Source of the DNA: CAVUEG01 sp963740525
Lineage (GTDB): Bacteria > Actinomycetota > Actinomycetes > Propionibacteriales > Nocardioidaceae
Reading direction: 5' to 3'
Assembly (NCBI GenBank): GCA_963740525.1
Contig: CAVUEG010000005.1
Location: 1-64,000, forward strand
DNA length: 64,000 bases
In this document: positions 27,703-35,119 of the stretch, one piece after another
How positions within the stretch are numbered: the stretch's first letter is position 1
Layout of the letters: each line of letters begins with the position of its first letter
The notes under the pieces: model-generated
The model's input: the letters and a program-made list of their open reading frames with translations, nothing else
Told to the model about the DNA's origin: nothing
The model's database searches: none
Made by a program: the position numbers and the translations under genes

Positions 27703-29748
27703 CCGGGTCAGGTGCACCAACGTCGCGGTGCCCGGGCGCCGTCGCGGGATCCAGAAGCCGTGCGTCGCCAGCACCTGGCCCCGGACCTCGCCATCGCCGG
27801 CCGGGCCGACCTCCGGGAGCGCCGACGATCGGCTCTCCGCCGCGTGCCTCACGGGCGCGGCCCACGTCAGTCGGTACGACGCCTCGGGGTCGAGCGCGGG
27901 CACCCGGACGCTCACACCGCGGTTGTGCGCCGACTCGTCGAGCTGGACGTGTGCCATCAACGCCTCGTCACCGTCGGTCCCGACGACACCGTGCAGCAGG
28001 ACCGAGGGGTCCGAGGACTCCGGGCGCACCACGCGGCCGCTGTGCAGGAGCGGGCGGAACCTCCGGTAGCGGGCGACCCATTCGGCGAGCCGGGCCAGGT
28101 CGGCCTCGTCGGCCGTCGTCAGGTCCCACTCGATCCCGAAGGAGCCGAAGAGCGCCGTGGCCGCCCGGAAGTCCAGGCTCATCGTCCTCCCGGTGGCGTG
28201 CGAGACCGGGGAGGAGACGTGTGCTCCGACGTACTCGGGAGCCAGGAGCTGGGTGGTCCACCGCTGGATCTGCTGCCGCGAGAGGGCGTCGGTCATGTCC
28301 GAGGTCCAGACCCGCTGCACCCGTTCGAGGACCCCGAGATCGACCCGGCCACCTCCGGAGGCACAGGACTCCCACGCCACGGCCGGATGGGCCTCGCGGA
28401 GCGCGTCGAGCAGCCGGTAGAAGCCCTGGGTGTGGGCGCGAACGACCGGCGACCCCGAGACCGGCGCGCTGCCGGCCTCCAGCAGCTCACGGTTGTGGTC
28501 CCACTTCACGAAGTCGATGGGGTGCTCGCTCAGCACCGCGCTCACCTGCGCGAAGAGGTGGTCGACCACCTCAGCTCGGGAGAGGTCGAGGACGAGCTGG
28601 TGGCGGTGGAGCACCGGGACCCGCTGGCCGGCGGACAGGATCCAGTCGGGATGGCTTCGGTAGAGGTCTGAGTCGGGGTTCACCATCTCGGGCTCGAACC
28701 ACAGCCCGAACTCCATGCCCAAGCCGCGTACGTGCTCGACCAGCGGGCCGAGACCCTCACGCCAGACGGCGGGGTCGACCCACCAGTCGCCGAGCCCCGC
28801 GGTGTCGTCGCGCCGACCGTGGAACCAGCCGTCGTCGAGCACGAACCGCTCGACTCCGACACGGGCCGCGCGGTCGGCGATCTCGTGCAGACGGACCGGG
28901 TCGTGGTCGAACCAGACCGCCTCCCACACGTTGAGCACGACCGGCTGGACGCTCGGATGGGCAGGCAGAGAGCGTTCGTAGGCGTGCCACCTGGCCGCGA
29001 GCCCGTCCAGACCGTCCTCGGCCGCGGCGAAGAAGACCCACGGGGTCTGGTAGCTCTCGCCCTCGGCGAGCACCACCTCGCCCGGTTGGAGGAACTCGCC
29101 GCCGCCGAGAGTGGTGCCGGTGGTGTTGTCGCGCTCGACCCGCAGCACGGTGTTCCCGCTCCAGGCCACGTGCACCGAGAGGACCCGGCCCGCCTGCGTG
29201 CCGAAGTGCGGCGTACCGAGGGTCATCATCGTGGCGGCGCCCAGCCCGGGACGGCCCTCGCGGCTCTCACGGAGCCAGAGCCCGTCGGTCACCGGACGAC
29301 GTTGCGGGGTCCGCTCTCGCTCGTGGCGTCCGGTGAAGTCCATGGCCTCGTCCAGCCCGTCGGGGACCGGGAGCACGACCTCCAGCCCCTCGAGCGCATA
29401 GTGGCCCGGCGCGGTGTTGGTGACGGTGTACCTCCCGCGCAGGGCGCCACCGGACACCGTCTCGAGCTCCAGCAGCAGTTCCAGTCCAGCCGTGGAGTCC
29501 GAGGCGGTGAGGGACACCATCGGGCCGTCGGTGGTCAGGTCCTGCTGGGTGAACCTCGTGGACCAGCCGTGCCCGGCCGACACGTGCCCTCCCTCGACGA
29601 CGACCCGGTGTCCTCTCAGGTGCGGTCGGGTGAACCGCTCGTGGGCGTGCTCGCCGAGCAGCGGCATCCCCGGTCCGGGGTCGCCCGACCAACGCACCAC
29701 CGGCAACCCGTCGCCCGATGTGTCGAACTCCAGGGTTGTGAGGGTCAC
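27688..29748 (-). CDS. Alpha-galactosidase, glycoside hydrolase family 36
   Basis: Releases alpha-galactosyl units from melibiose or raffinose-type sugars. The 686-residue protein has an N-terminal beta-supersandwich (about 1-300), a TIM barrel with VLNVWEAVWFDHD and FVLDDGWFHGRRDD, and a C-terminal beta-domain. The nucleophile is Asp-417 in FVKWDHNRE and the acid/base is Asp-484 in WTSDMTDA. CASGGGRVDLGVL is the family signature between them. No signal peptide, so intracellular. The GTG at 29748 overlaps the stop of the upstream permease (GTGA), making it the last gene of the transport operon. Confidence 0.95.
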   Translation of the reverse strand: MTLTTLEFDTSGDGLPVVRWSGDPGPGMPLLGEHAHERFTRPHLRGHRVVVEGGHVSAGHGWSTRFTQQDLTTDGPMVSLTASDSTAGLELLLELETVSGGALRGRYTVTNTAPGHYALEGLEVVLPVPDGLDEAMDFTGRHERERTPQRRPVTDGLWLRESREGRPGLGAATMMTLGTPHFGTQAGRVLSVHVAWSGNTVLRVERDNTTGTTLGGGEFLQPGEVVLAEGESYQTPWVFFAAAEDGLDGLAARWHAYERSLPAHPSVQPVVLNVWEAVWFDHDPVRLHEIADRAARVGVERFVLDDGWFHGRRDDTAGLGDWWVDPAVWREGLGPLVEHVRGLGMEFGLWFEPEMVNPDSDLYRSHPDWILSAGQRVPVLHRHQLVLDLSRAEVVDHLFAQVSAVLSEHPIDFVKWDHNRELLEAGSAPVSGSPVVRAHTQGFYRLLDALREAHPAVAWESCASGGGRVDLGVLERVQRVWTSDMTDALSRQQIQRWTTQLLAPEYVGAHVSSPVSHATGRTMSLDFRAATALFGSFGIEWDLTTADEADLARLAEWVARYRRFRPLLHSGRVVRPESSDPSVLLHGVVGTDGDEALMAHVQLDESAHNRGVSVRVPALDPEASYRLTWAAPVRHAAESRSSALPEVGPAGDGEVRGQVLATHGFWIPRRRPGTATLVHLTRSAGG

Positions 29749-30674
29749 CCCTTTACGGCGCCCGCGGTCATGCCACGGACGAAGTACCGCTGGAGGCTGA
29801 GGAACACGATGATCGGCACGATCATGGTGAAGAAGCCACCGGCGGTGGTCAGGTTCCAGCCCTGACCGAGCTGACCCTTCAGGTGCGTCAGCGCCATCGT
29901 CACCGGCTCGTTCTCACCGGGACCGATGAAGACCAAGGCCACCAGAAGGTCGTTCCACACCCACAGGAACTGGAAGATCGCGAAGGACGCCAGCGCCGGC
30001 GCCGACATCGGGAGCACCAGCTTGTAGAAGGTCTGGAAGTGGCTCGCGCCGTCGATCTTCGCCGACTCGATCACGGTCTTGGGGAGCGTGGCCATGTAGT
30101 TGCGCAGGATGAAGATGGCCAGCGACATGCCGAACCCGATGTGGGCCAGCCACACCGCGGGGAACGTCCCGCTGATGCCGAGCGAGCCGTAGATCTTGAG
30201 CATCGGCACCAGGGCCACGTAGTTGGGCACCACGAGCAGGCTGACGATCGTCAGGAACAGGACGTCGCGTCCCTTGAACTGCATGAACGTGAAGGCGTAC
30301 GCCGCGAACGCCGCGATCAGGATCGGGATGAATGTTGCGGGCAGCGCGATCGCGAAGCTGTTGATGAAGGCCCGGCCCATGCTGGCGGCGGGTCCGGTGA
30401 TCGCCTCGTCGTAGTTGCCGAGGGTGAGCTTGCCCCACTGCGAGGGCTGGTAGAACACCGTCCACCAGCCGGAGCTGTTCGCCGCGTCGAGGCTCCGGAA
30501 GGAGGTGACGAACGTGCCGAACAACGGGACGGTCCACACGATGCAGAGGAACGCGAGGACGGTGCGCGTGAGCCAGCCGGCCTTGGCCGGGTTCCCCTCG
30601 CCGCGCTCGGCCACCTTGCGTCGTTTGGTCGCGGTCGGGGTGGCCGCCGCGACGGTCTGTGCCGAGCTGCTCAT
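29745..30674 (-). CDS. Carbohydrate ABC transporter permease (MalG-type)
   Basis: A 309-residue inner-membrane permease with six predicted helices after a charged cytoplasmic start of about 35 residues. The EAA loop that docks the ATPase reads VIESAKIDGASHFQTFYKLVLPMSAPALASFAIFQFLWVWND. The C-terminus QRYFVRGMTAGAVKG is the usual end of this family. The start at 30674 overlaps the MalF-type gene stop (ATGA). It is part of the binding protein, MalF, MalG and GH36 operon read on the minus strand. Confidence 0.94.
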   Translation of the reverse strand: MSSSAQTVAAATPTATKRRKVAERGEGNPAKAGWLTRTVLAFLCIVWTVPLFGTFVTSFRSLDAANSSGWWTVFYQPSQWGKLTLGNYDEAITGPAASMGRAFINSFAIALPATFIPILIAAFAAYAFTFMQFKGRDVLFLTIVSLLVVPNYVALVPMLKIYGSLGISGTFPAVWLAHIGFGMSLAIFILRNYMATLPKTVIESAKIDGASHFQTFYKLVLPMSAPALASFAIFQFLWVWNDLLVALVFIGPGENEPVTMALTHLKGQLGQGWNLTTAGGFFTMIVPIIVFLSLQRYFVRGMTAGAVKG

Positions 30675-31654
30675 GCGCCTGCCTCCTCTGCCCTGAAGTG
30701 ACGCACTTGGTAGGCCATGATCGGGATCACCGCGAGCATCAGCATCACGACGATCGACGATGCCGCGCCGTTGTTGAAGTTGGTCGTGAGCTGGTTGTAG
30801 AACTCGTTGCCGATGACGTTCGTGTTGAAGTTGCCGTTGGTCGTGACGTAGACGATGTCGAAGATCTTCATGACGCCGATCGTGACCGTGACGAACACCG
30901 TGATGATCGTCCCCTTGATCTGGGGGAGCACCACGCGGAAGAACGTCTGCCGCTCGGTGGCGCCGTCGATGCGGGCTGCCTCGAGGGTTTCGCCCGGGAC
31001 GCCCTTGACGGCCGCGGAGAGCAGCACCATCGAGAAGCCGACCTGGGCCCAGAGCAGGATCACCATCAGCAGCAGGCTGTTGACGTGCAGCGTGCTCTGC
31101 TGCAGCCACGCGATCGGGTCGGCCCCGAACTTCGTCCAGATCGCGTTGAGGAGACCGATCTGCGGCTGGCCCGTGGGCTGGGCCGAGTAGACGAAGCGCC
31201 ACACGACGGACGCACCGACCATGGAGATCGCCATCGGCAGGAAGATCACCGTCTTGGTGAACTTCTCACCCGGTGGCGAAAGTCTGTCCGCCAGTACGGC
31301 GACGGCGAGCCCGACGACCACCGTCACGGCGGGCACGATGATGATCCACAGCAACGTGGTGAACAGCGTCTGTTGGAAGCCCGAGGAGCTCAGCAGCCGG
31401 GTGTAGTTGTCGAAGCCCACCCAGTTGACGGAGGCGGAGTCCTTGAAGCTGCTGATGACGGTCTGGACTGCGGGAAACAGCAGGTAGACGGTGATCGCGG
31501 CGTACGCAGGCAGGATGAAGAGGTACGGCTTGACCCGGTCCTCCCAGTGCCCGGGAAGCAGCTCCGCGAGCTTGTTGAGCAGCCAGTACAGCAGCAGCGC
31601 ACCGCCGACGCCGATGACGACCGTGATCAGTGCTGTGAGTGCCTTCAGAGCCAT
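30671..31654 (-). CDS. Carbohydrate ABC transporter permease (MalF-type)
   Basis: A 327-residue permease. An extra N-terminal helix (MALKALTALITVVIGVGGALLLYWLL) precedes the six-helix core, as in MalF-type subunits of three-component sugar importers. The EAA loop reads TLEAARIDGATERQTFFRVVLPQIKGTI. It pairs with the overlapping MalG-type subunit. The start at 31654 lies 99 bp downstream of the binding-protein stop; a strong stem-loop sits in that gap. No ATPase gene is in the cluster, so a shared MsiK-like ATPase elsewhere is probably used. Confidence 0.94.
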   Translation of the reverse strand: MALKALTALITVVIGVGGALLLYWLLNKLAELLPGHWEDRVKPYLFILPAYAAITVYLLFPAVQTVISSFKDSASVNWVGFDNYTRLLSSSGFQQTLFTTLLWIIIVPAVTVVVGLAVAVLADRLSPPGEKFTKTVIFLPMAISMVGASVVWRFVYSAQPTGQPQIGLLNAIWTKFGADPIAWLQQSTLHVNSLLLMVILLWAQVGFSMVLLSAAVKGVPGETLEAARIDGATERQTFFRVVLPQIKGTIITVFVTVTIGVMKIFDIVYVTTNGNFNTNVIGNEFYNQLTTNFNNGAASSIVVMLMLAVIPIMAYQVRHFRAEEAGA

Positions 31655-31697
31655 GGATGACCACCTTCTTCGCGGCTGCTTGGTGAGGACCGGCCGG

Positions 31698-31736
31698 TCC
31701 CGCAGGGGCGGAGCACGGGGCTACGCCCCTGCGGGA
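31698..31736 (-). terminator. Intercistronic stem-loop between binding-protein and permease genes
   Basis: TCCCGCAGGGGCG (31698-31710) and CGCCCCTGCGGGA (31724-31736) form a perfect 13-bp stem with a 13-nt loop and no following T-run. Structures in this position in sugar operons (malE-malF type) commonly stabilise the upstream message or partly terminate, giving more binding protein than permease. Confidence 0.65.
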
Positions 31737-31752
31737 TGTTCATCGAGGAGAC

Positions 31753-33060
31753 CTAGCTGGCCGGCCAGCTCTCGTCGATGTTCTTGAGCGCCGTCTCGAG
31801 ATCCTCCTGGCCGCTGATCCACGCGGTCATGTCCTTCCAGAAGGTGCCCGCACCGACTTCGCCCGGCATCTGGTCGGAGCCGTCGAAGAGGAAGCTCGTC
31901 GACGAGCTCAGCACATCTGCGTACGACCTGACGAGGTCGCTCGAGTAGAGCGAGGCGTCGAAGTCGCTGTGCGGCGAGAGGAACGAGCTCGACCCGGCGG
32001 CATCGTTGCCGATGTCCGTGCTCGCGAGCATGGTCATCGCCTGCTTCGTCGACGCCGAGTCGTCGAGCATGACCGCCATGTCACCGCCACCGAGGACCGG
32101 GTTGTCGCCCCCGGCCTGAGCCGGCGGGAACCCGAAGACGCCCACGTTGGCGTCGAGGTTGCCGGTCACGGACTTCGGGAAGAAGCCGGTGATGAACGAG
32201 CCCTGCTTGTACATCCAGCAGCTCGGGCCTCCCTTGTCGAACATCGGGTTGCCCGCGGTGCCGAAGTTGGTGCTCGCGATCGCCTTGCGCCCACCGAGGA
32301 CGTTGCCGTCGGTGAACATCAGCTTCTCGAACTCCGCGGCAGCCTCCTTGACCAGGGGCGAGTCGAACGGGGTCTCGTGCTTGACCCAGGAGTTGTACCC
32401 GTCGGCCCCGCCGTACCGCATGATCAGGTCCTCGAACCAGTCGGTGGCCGGCCAGCCGGTCGCCGTGTCGGACTCGATGCCCATGCACCAGGGGACGCCG
32501 CCGTCGGCCTTGATCTGGTCGGTCAGCGCATTGAGCTCGTCGATGGACTGCGGCGCCTGGTAGCCGGCCGCGTCCCACGCGGGCTTGTTGTAGAACACCA
32601 GGCTCTTGACGTTGGCGCTGGCCAGAAGACCGTAGAGCTTGCCGTCCACGGTGCCCGCCTCGAGCGTGCCCGGGACCATGTTGCCCTGAAGGGCGCCCAT
32701 GTCGACCACGTCGTCGAGCGGGAATGCGGCACCACGCTTGACGATGTCGCCCACCACGCCGGGCTGCGGGATGAACGCGATGTCCGGGGTGTCGTTGGCC
32801 TGGATCTTCTGCATGATCAGCTGGTTGATGTTCTCCACCCGCTGGAACTTCACCGTGATCCCGGCGTCCTTGGCCATCGTGTCGATGGACTTCTGCATGC
32901 CGTCGATCACGGGCTGGTCCATGCTGGCGTAGATGGTGACGCTCTTGTCGTCAGCACCCCCGCTTCCGCTGCCTCCGCCGCAGGCGGCGGCGGTGAGAGC
33001 CAGGGCGGCAGCTACGGCCACGGTCGCCAGAGGTCGACGACCTCGCAGTTGGAATGTCAT
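31753..33060 (-). CDS. Carbohydrate ABC transporter substrate-binding lipoprotein
   Basis: A 435-residue family 1 extracellular solute-binding protein. It has a lipoprotein signal peptide with a basic start and hydrophobic core ending LTAAAC (Cys-27), followed by a GGGSGSGG linker typical of Gram-positive lipoproteins. The mature part has the two-lobe pattern VTIYASMDQPVIDGMQKS, DIAFIPQPGVVGDIVKRGAAFPLDD and FVFYNKP-like segments. The start at 33060 follows GGAGGAG. As first gene of the operon it probably sets specificity for a raffinose-family sugar, given the linked GH36 and GH32 enzymes. Confidence 0.93.
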   Translation of the reverse strand: MTFQLRGRRPLATVAVAAALALTAAACGGGSGSGGADDKSVTIYASMDQPVIDGMQKSIDTMAKDAGITVKFQRVENINQLIMQKIQANDTPDIAFIPQPGVVGDIVKRGAAFPLDDVVDMGALQGNMVPGTLEAGTVDGKLYGLLASANVKSLVFYNKPAWDAAGYQAPQSIDELNALTDQIKADGGVPWCMGIESDTATGWPATDWFEDLIMRYGGADGYNSWVKHETPFDSPLVKEAAAEFEKLMFTDGNVLGGRKAIASTNFGTAGNPMFDKGGPSCWMYKQGSFITGFFPKSVTGNLDANVGVFGFPPAQAGGDNPVLGGGDMAVMLDDSASTKQAMTMLASTDIGNDAAGSSSFLSPHSDFDASLYSSDLVRSYADVLSSSTSFLFDGSDQMPGEVGAGTFWKDMTAWISGQEDLETALKNIDESWPAS

Positions 33061-33134
33061 CGTGAAGGTCTCCTCCAGTCGGGGCCACATGTGGCGCGAA
33101 CGGACGCCAAGGACACTAGGGAATTGCCCTCAAT

Positions 33135-33147
33135 GTGTGATACACAC
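33135..33147. promoter_or_regulatory. Short palindrome in the sugar-locus control region
   Basis: GTGTGATACACAC has 5-bp arms (GTGTG/CACAC) about a 3-bp centre, 75 bp upstream of the binding-protein start. It could be a second regulator site or part of the promoter (the minus strand contains TGTGTATCAC). Confidence 0.35.
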
Positions 33148-33151
33148 CACA

Positions 33152-33169
33152 TGCTGAATCGAATCAGCA
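33152..33169. promoter_or_regulatory. Candidate LacI-type operator
   Basis: TGCTGAATCGAATCAGCA is centred on CG and its half sites agree at seven of eight positions, the classic form of a LacI-family operator. It lies between the divergent binding-protein (start 33060) and LacI (start 33267) genes. It would allow the regulator to control the transport/GH36 operon and itself. Confidence 0.6.
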
Positions 33170-33266
33170 CACTAGTAGCCCCGGCCCACCACCTGTCAAG
33201 CATCGAGTCCATCTTGCAATCGCGGCAGGTGAGCGGGCGGAGGTCCTGATCAGTTGGGGGCGCGTC

Positions 33267-34289
33267 ATGGTCACCGGCCGCAAGGTCACCCTGAACGACG
33301 TGGCCGCGCGTGCCGGCGTCTCCCCGACGACGGCCTCCTACATCCTCAACGGCCGATCCTCCGAGATGCGGATCTCCGCCGACACCGAGCATCGGGTGCG
33401 GCAGGCCGTCTCTGAGATGGGTTACCGGCCGAACCGGAACGCGCGCAACCTGCGCACCGCCAGCACCACCACGATCGGCGTGATCTCGGACTTCGTCGCC
33501 AGTGGCGGCTACGCCGGGGAGATGCTCAGTGGGGTGAGCGCCGCCGCCAGGGCGAAGGGCCACCTGATGGTGGTCGGCGAGACGGAAGGCGACCCCGCCC
33601 TCGAGATGCTTCTCATCGAGGAGCTGCTCGACCGTCAGGTGGACGGGATCATCTACGTGCGGCTGGTGGACTCGCAGGTGTCGGTGCCCGGCCCGCTGAC
33701 TCATCGCCGGACCGTCCTGCTCAACTGCGTCGACCCGACAACCTCCCTGCCTGCGGTGCTCCCGGACGAGCTCGGTGCGGGGCGAGACGCCGCCCGGCTC
33801 CTGGTGCGGGCGGGAGTGGCCGGCGAGGTGTACGTCGTCGGCGAAGACCCGACGCCCGAAGCGCTCGCGGGTCCACTTCGGCTCGCCGGAGTCCGGGCGG
33901 AGCTGGCCGAGTCCGGCCGTGAGCTGGGCGGCGTCGTCGCCTGTGCCTGGACGGTGACCGCGGCGTACGAGGCGGTCGCTGACTGGCTCGCCACGGGCGC
34001 GCGCCCCTCGGCGTTCATGTGCCTGAACGACCGGGTCGCCATGGGCACCTACCAGGCACTGGCAGAGCGCGGCCTCTGCGTCCCCGACGACGTCGCGGTG
34101 GTCTCGTACGACGGCTCGGAGCTCTCGGCCTGGCTGCGGCCCGCGGTCACCTCGATGGCCCTCCCGTTCGCCGCCCTCGGCGCCCGGGCCGTCGAGATCC
34201 TCCTCGGTGATCCCGCCACCACACCGGTGGAGCCGGTGCTCGTGCCGATGACCGTCCGCTCCGGCGGTTCGATCCCCTCGGCGGTCTAG
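33267..34289 (+). CDS. LacI-family transcriptional regulator
   Basis: A 340-residue sugar-responsive repressor. The N-terminal helix-turn-helix reads VTLNDVAARAGVSPTTASYILNG (residues 7-29), followed by the hinge-helix region GYRPNRNARNLRT. The effector domain (about 65-335) includes TIGVISDFVASGGYAGEMLSGV and FMCLNDRVAMGTYQALAERGLCVPDDVAVVSYDGSE. It is divergent from the sugar-importer operon, with a CG-centred palindrome between them, so it probably represses that operon in the absence of its sugar. Confidence 0.94.
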   Translation: MVTGRKVTLNDVAARAGVSPTTASYILNGRSSEMRISADTEHRVRQAVSEMGYRPNRNARNLRTASTTTIGVISDFVASGGYAGEMLSGVSAAARAKGHLMVVGETEGDPALEMLLIEELLDRQVDGIIYVRLVDSQVSVPGPLTHRRTVLLNCVDPTTSLPAVLPDELGAGRDAARLLVRAGVAGEVYVVGEDPTPEALAGPLRLAGVRAELAESGRELGGVVACAWTVTAAYEAVADWLATGARPSAFMCLNDRVAMGTYQALAERGLCVPDDVAVVSYDGSELSAWLRPAVTSMALPFAALGARAVEILLGDPATTPVEPVLVPMTVRSGGSIPSAV

Positions 34290-34307
34290 ACGGTTGCGAT
34301 GTGAAGA

Positions 34308-34323
34308 CCGGCGGCTCCGCCGG
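34308..34323 (+). terminator. Hairpin downstream of the LacI gene
   Basis: CCGGCGG and CCGCCGG form a compact GC-rich hairpin starting 19 bp after the lacI-type stop. No T-run is present, as is common for actinobacterial terminators. Confidence 0.5.
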
Positions 34324-34331
34324 AGTGTGAC

Positions 34332-34451
34332 CGGCGCCACAGAGAGGCGCCTCACAACACGGGGGCAAGGGATTTGCGCGAGCATCTGATATGGGCCAAG
34401 GTGGCGTGGTTCCCTGCGCGTACGGCACGCGCGGATGGACGTCCCCCATCC
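34332..34451 (+). promoter_or_regulatory. Structured leader region upstream of the transglycosylase-like gene
   Basis: The 181-bp gap between the lacI-type gene and the next coding start holds further stem-loops: GGCGCC repeated at 34333-34338 and 34346-34351; GCGCGT-acggc-ACGCGC at 34416-34432; GGATGG/CCATCC at 34433-34451. Genes for resuscitation-factor-like hydrolases often have long regulatory leaders (for example c-di-AMP riboswitches). I do not recognise that consensus here. Confidence 0.35.
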
Positions 34452-34470
34452 TCGATCGTCTGCGAGTTCC

Positions 34471-35115
34471 ATGTCGAAGCACGCCTCGTACGTTCCGAAG
34501 CATCGGAACGCACCGGTACACGCTGCTGCCCGGAGACGGGTCCGCGCGACCGCGATCTTCTCCGGCGTAGCGGTGGCTGCGACCGGTATCGCGGTGTCCT
34601 CCGGAGTCCTCGCCCAGGACCCGACGCGGGCCACCCAGGCGTCGATGTCGCTGTCCTCGGCGATGCAGCAGAGCCACGGCCTGACGAACGCCGAGCTGGC
34701 CGAGCGCGAGCGGGCCGCTTCACGCTCCGACGACCGGGCCACCGGTGACCAGGCCAAGAAGGACTCGCTCGCGCTGGTCTCGGGCGGTGGGATGAGCGGC
34801 ACCGAGGACATCTCGAAGGCCGACCCTCGCTCGATCGCGCGGGCGCTGATGCCTCAGTTCGGCTTCCCCGACTCAGAGTTCGGCTGTCTGGACGCCCTCT
34901 GGGTCAGCGAGAGCGGCTGGAACATGCACGCCGACAACCCGACCTCGTCGGCCTACGGGATCCCGCAGGCGCTGACCGGTGGCACGCACGTGCTGCCCGC
35001 GGACTACATGACCAACGCCGAGTCGCAGATCCGGTGGGGCCTGGGCTATATCCGCGACGCCTACGGCACGCCCTGCTCGGCGTGGAGCTTCAAGCAGTCC
35101 CACCAGTGGTACTGA
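34471..35115 (+). CDS. Secreted transglycosylase-like protein
   Basis: A 214-residue exported protein. A basic N-terminus (KHRNAPVHAAARRRVRATA) precedes a signal or anchor helix (about 28-50), then a variable, alanine- and serine-rich linker. The C-terminal domain of about 80 residues resembles lytic transglycosylase-like domains of actinobacterial cell-wall hydrolases: CLDALWVSESGWNMHADNPTSSAYGIPQAL carries the ESGWN catalytic-type Glu, and the end reads QIRWGLGYIRDAYGTPCSAWSFKQSHQWY. Probably trims peptidoglycan. ATG 34471 is chosen over upstream in-frame starts because it gives a proper basic signal sequence. Confidence 0.85.
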   Translation: MSKHASYVPKHRNAPVHAAARRRVRATAIFSGVAVAATGIAVSSGVLAQDPTRATQASMSLSSAMQQSHGLTNAELAERERAASRSDDRATGDQAKKDSLALVSGGGMSGTEDISKADPRSIARALMPQFGFPDSEFGCLDALWVSESGWNMHADNPTSSAYGIPQALTGGTHVLPADYMTNAESQIRWGLGYIRDAYGTPCSAWSFKQSHQWY

Positions 35116-35119
35116 GCCG

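Noticed and set aside
34290..34470. c-di-AMP (ydaO-type) riboswitch
   Set aside because: The gene context invites it, but I could not find the conserved ydaO core; only generic stem-loops are visible.
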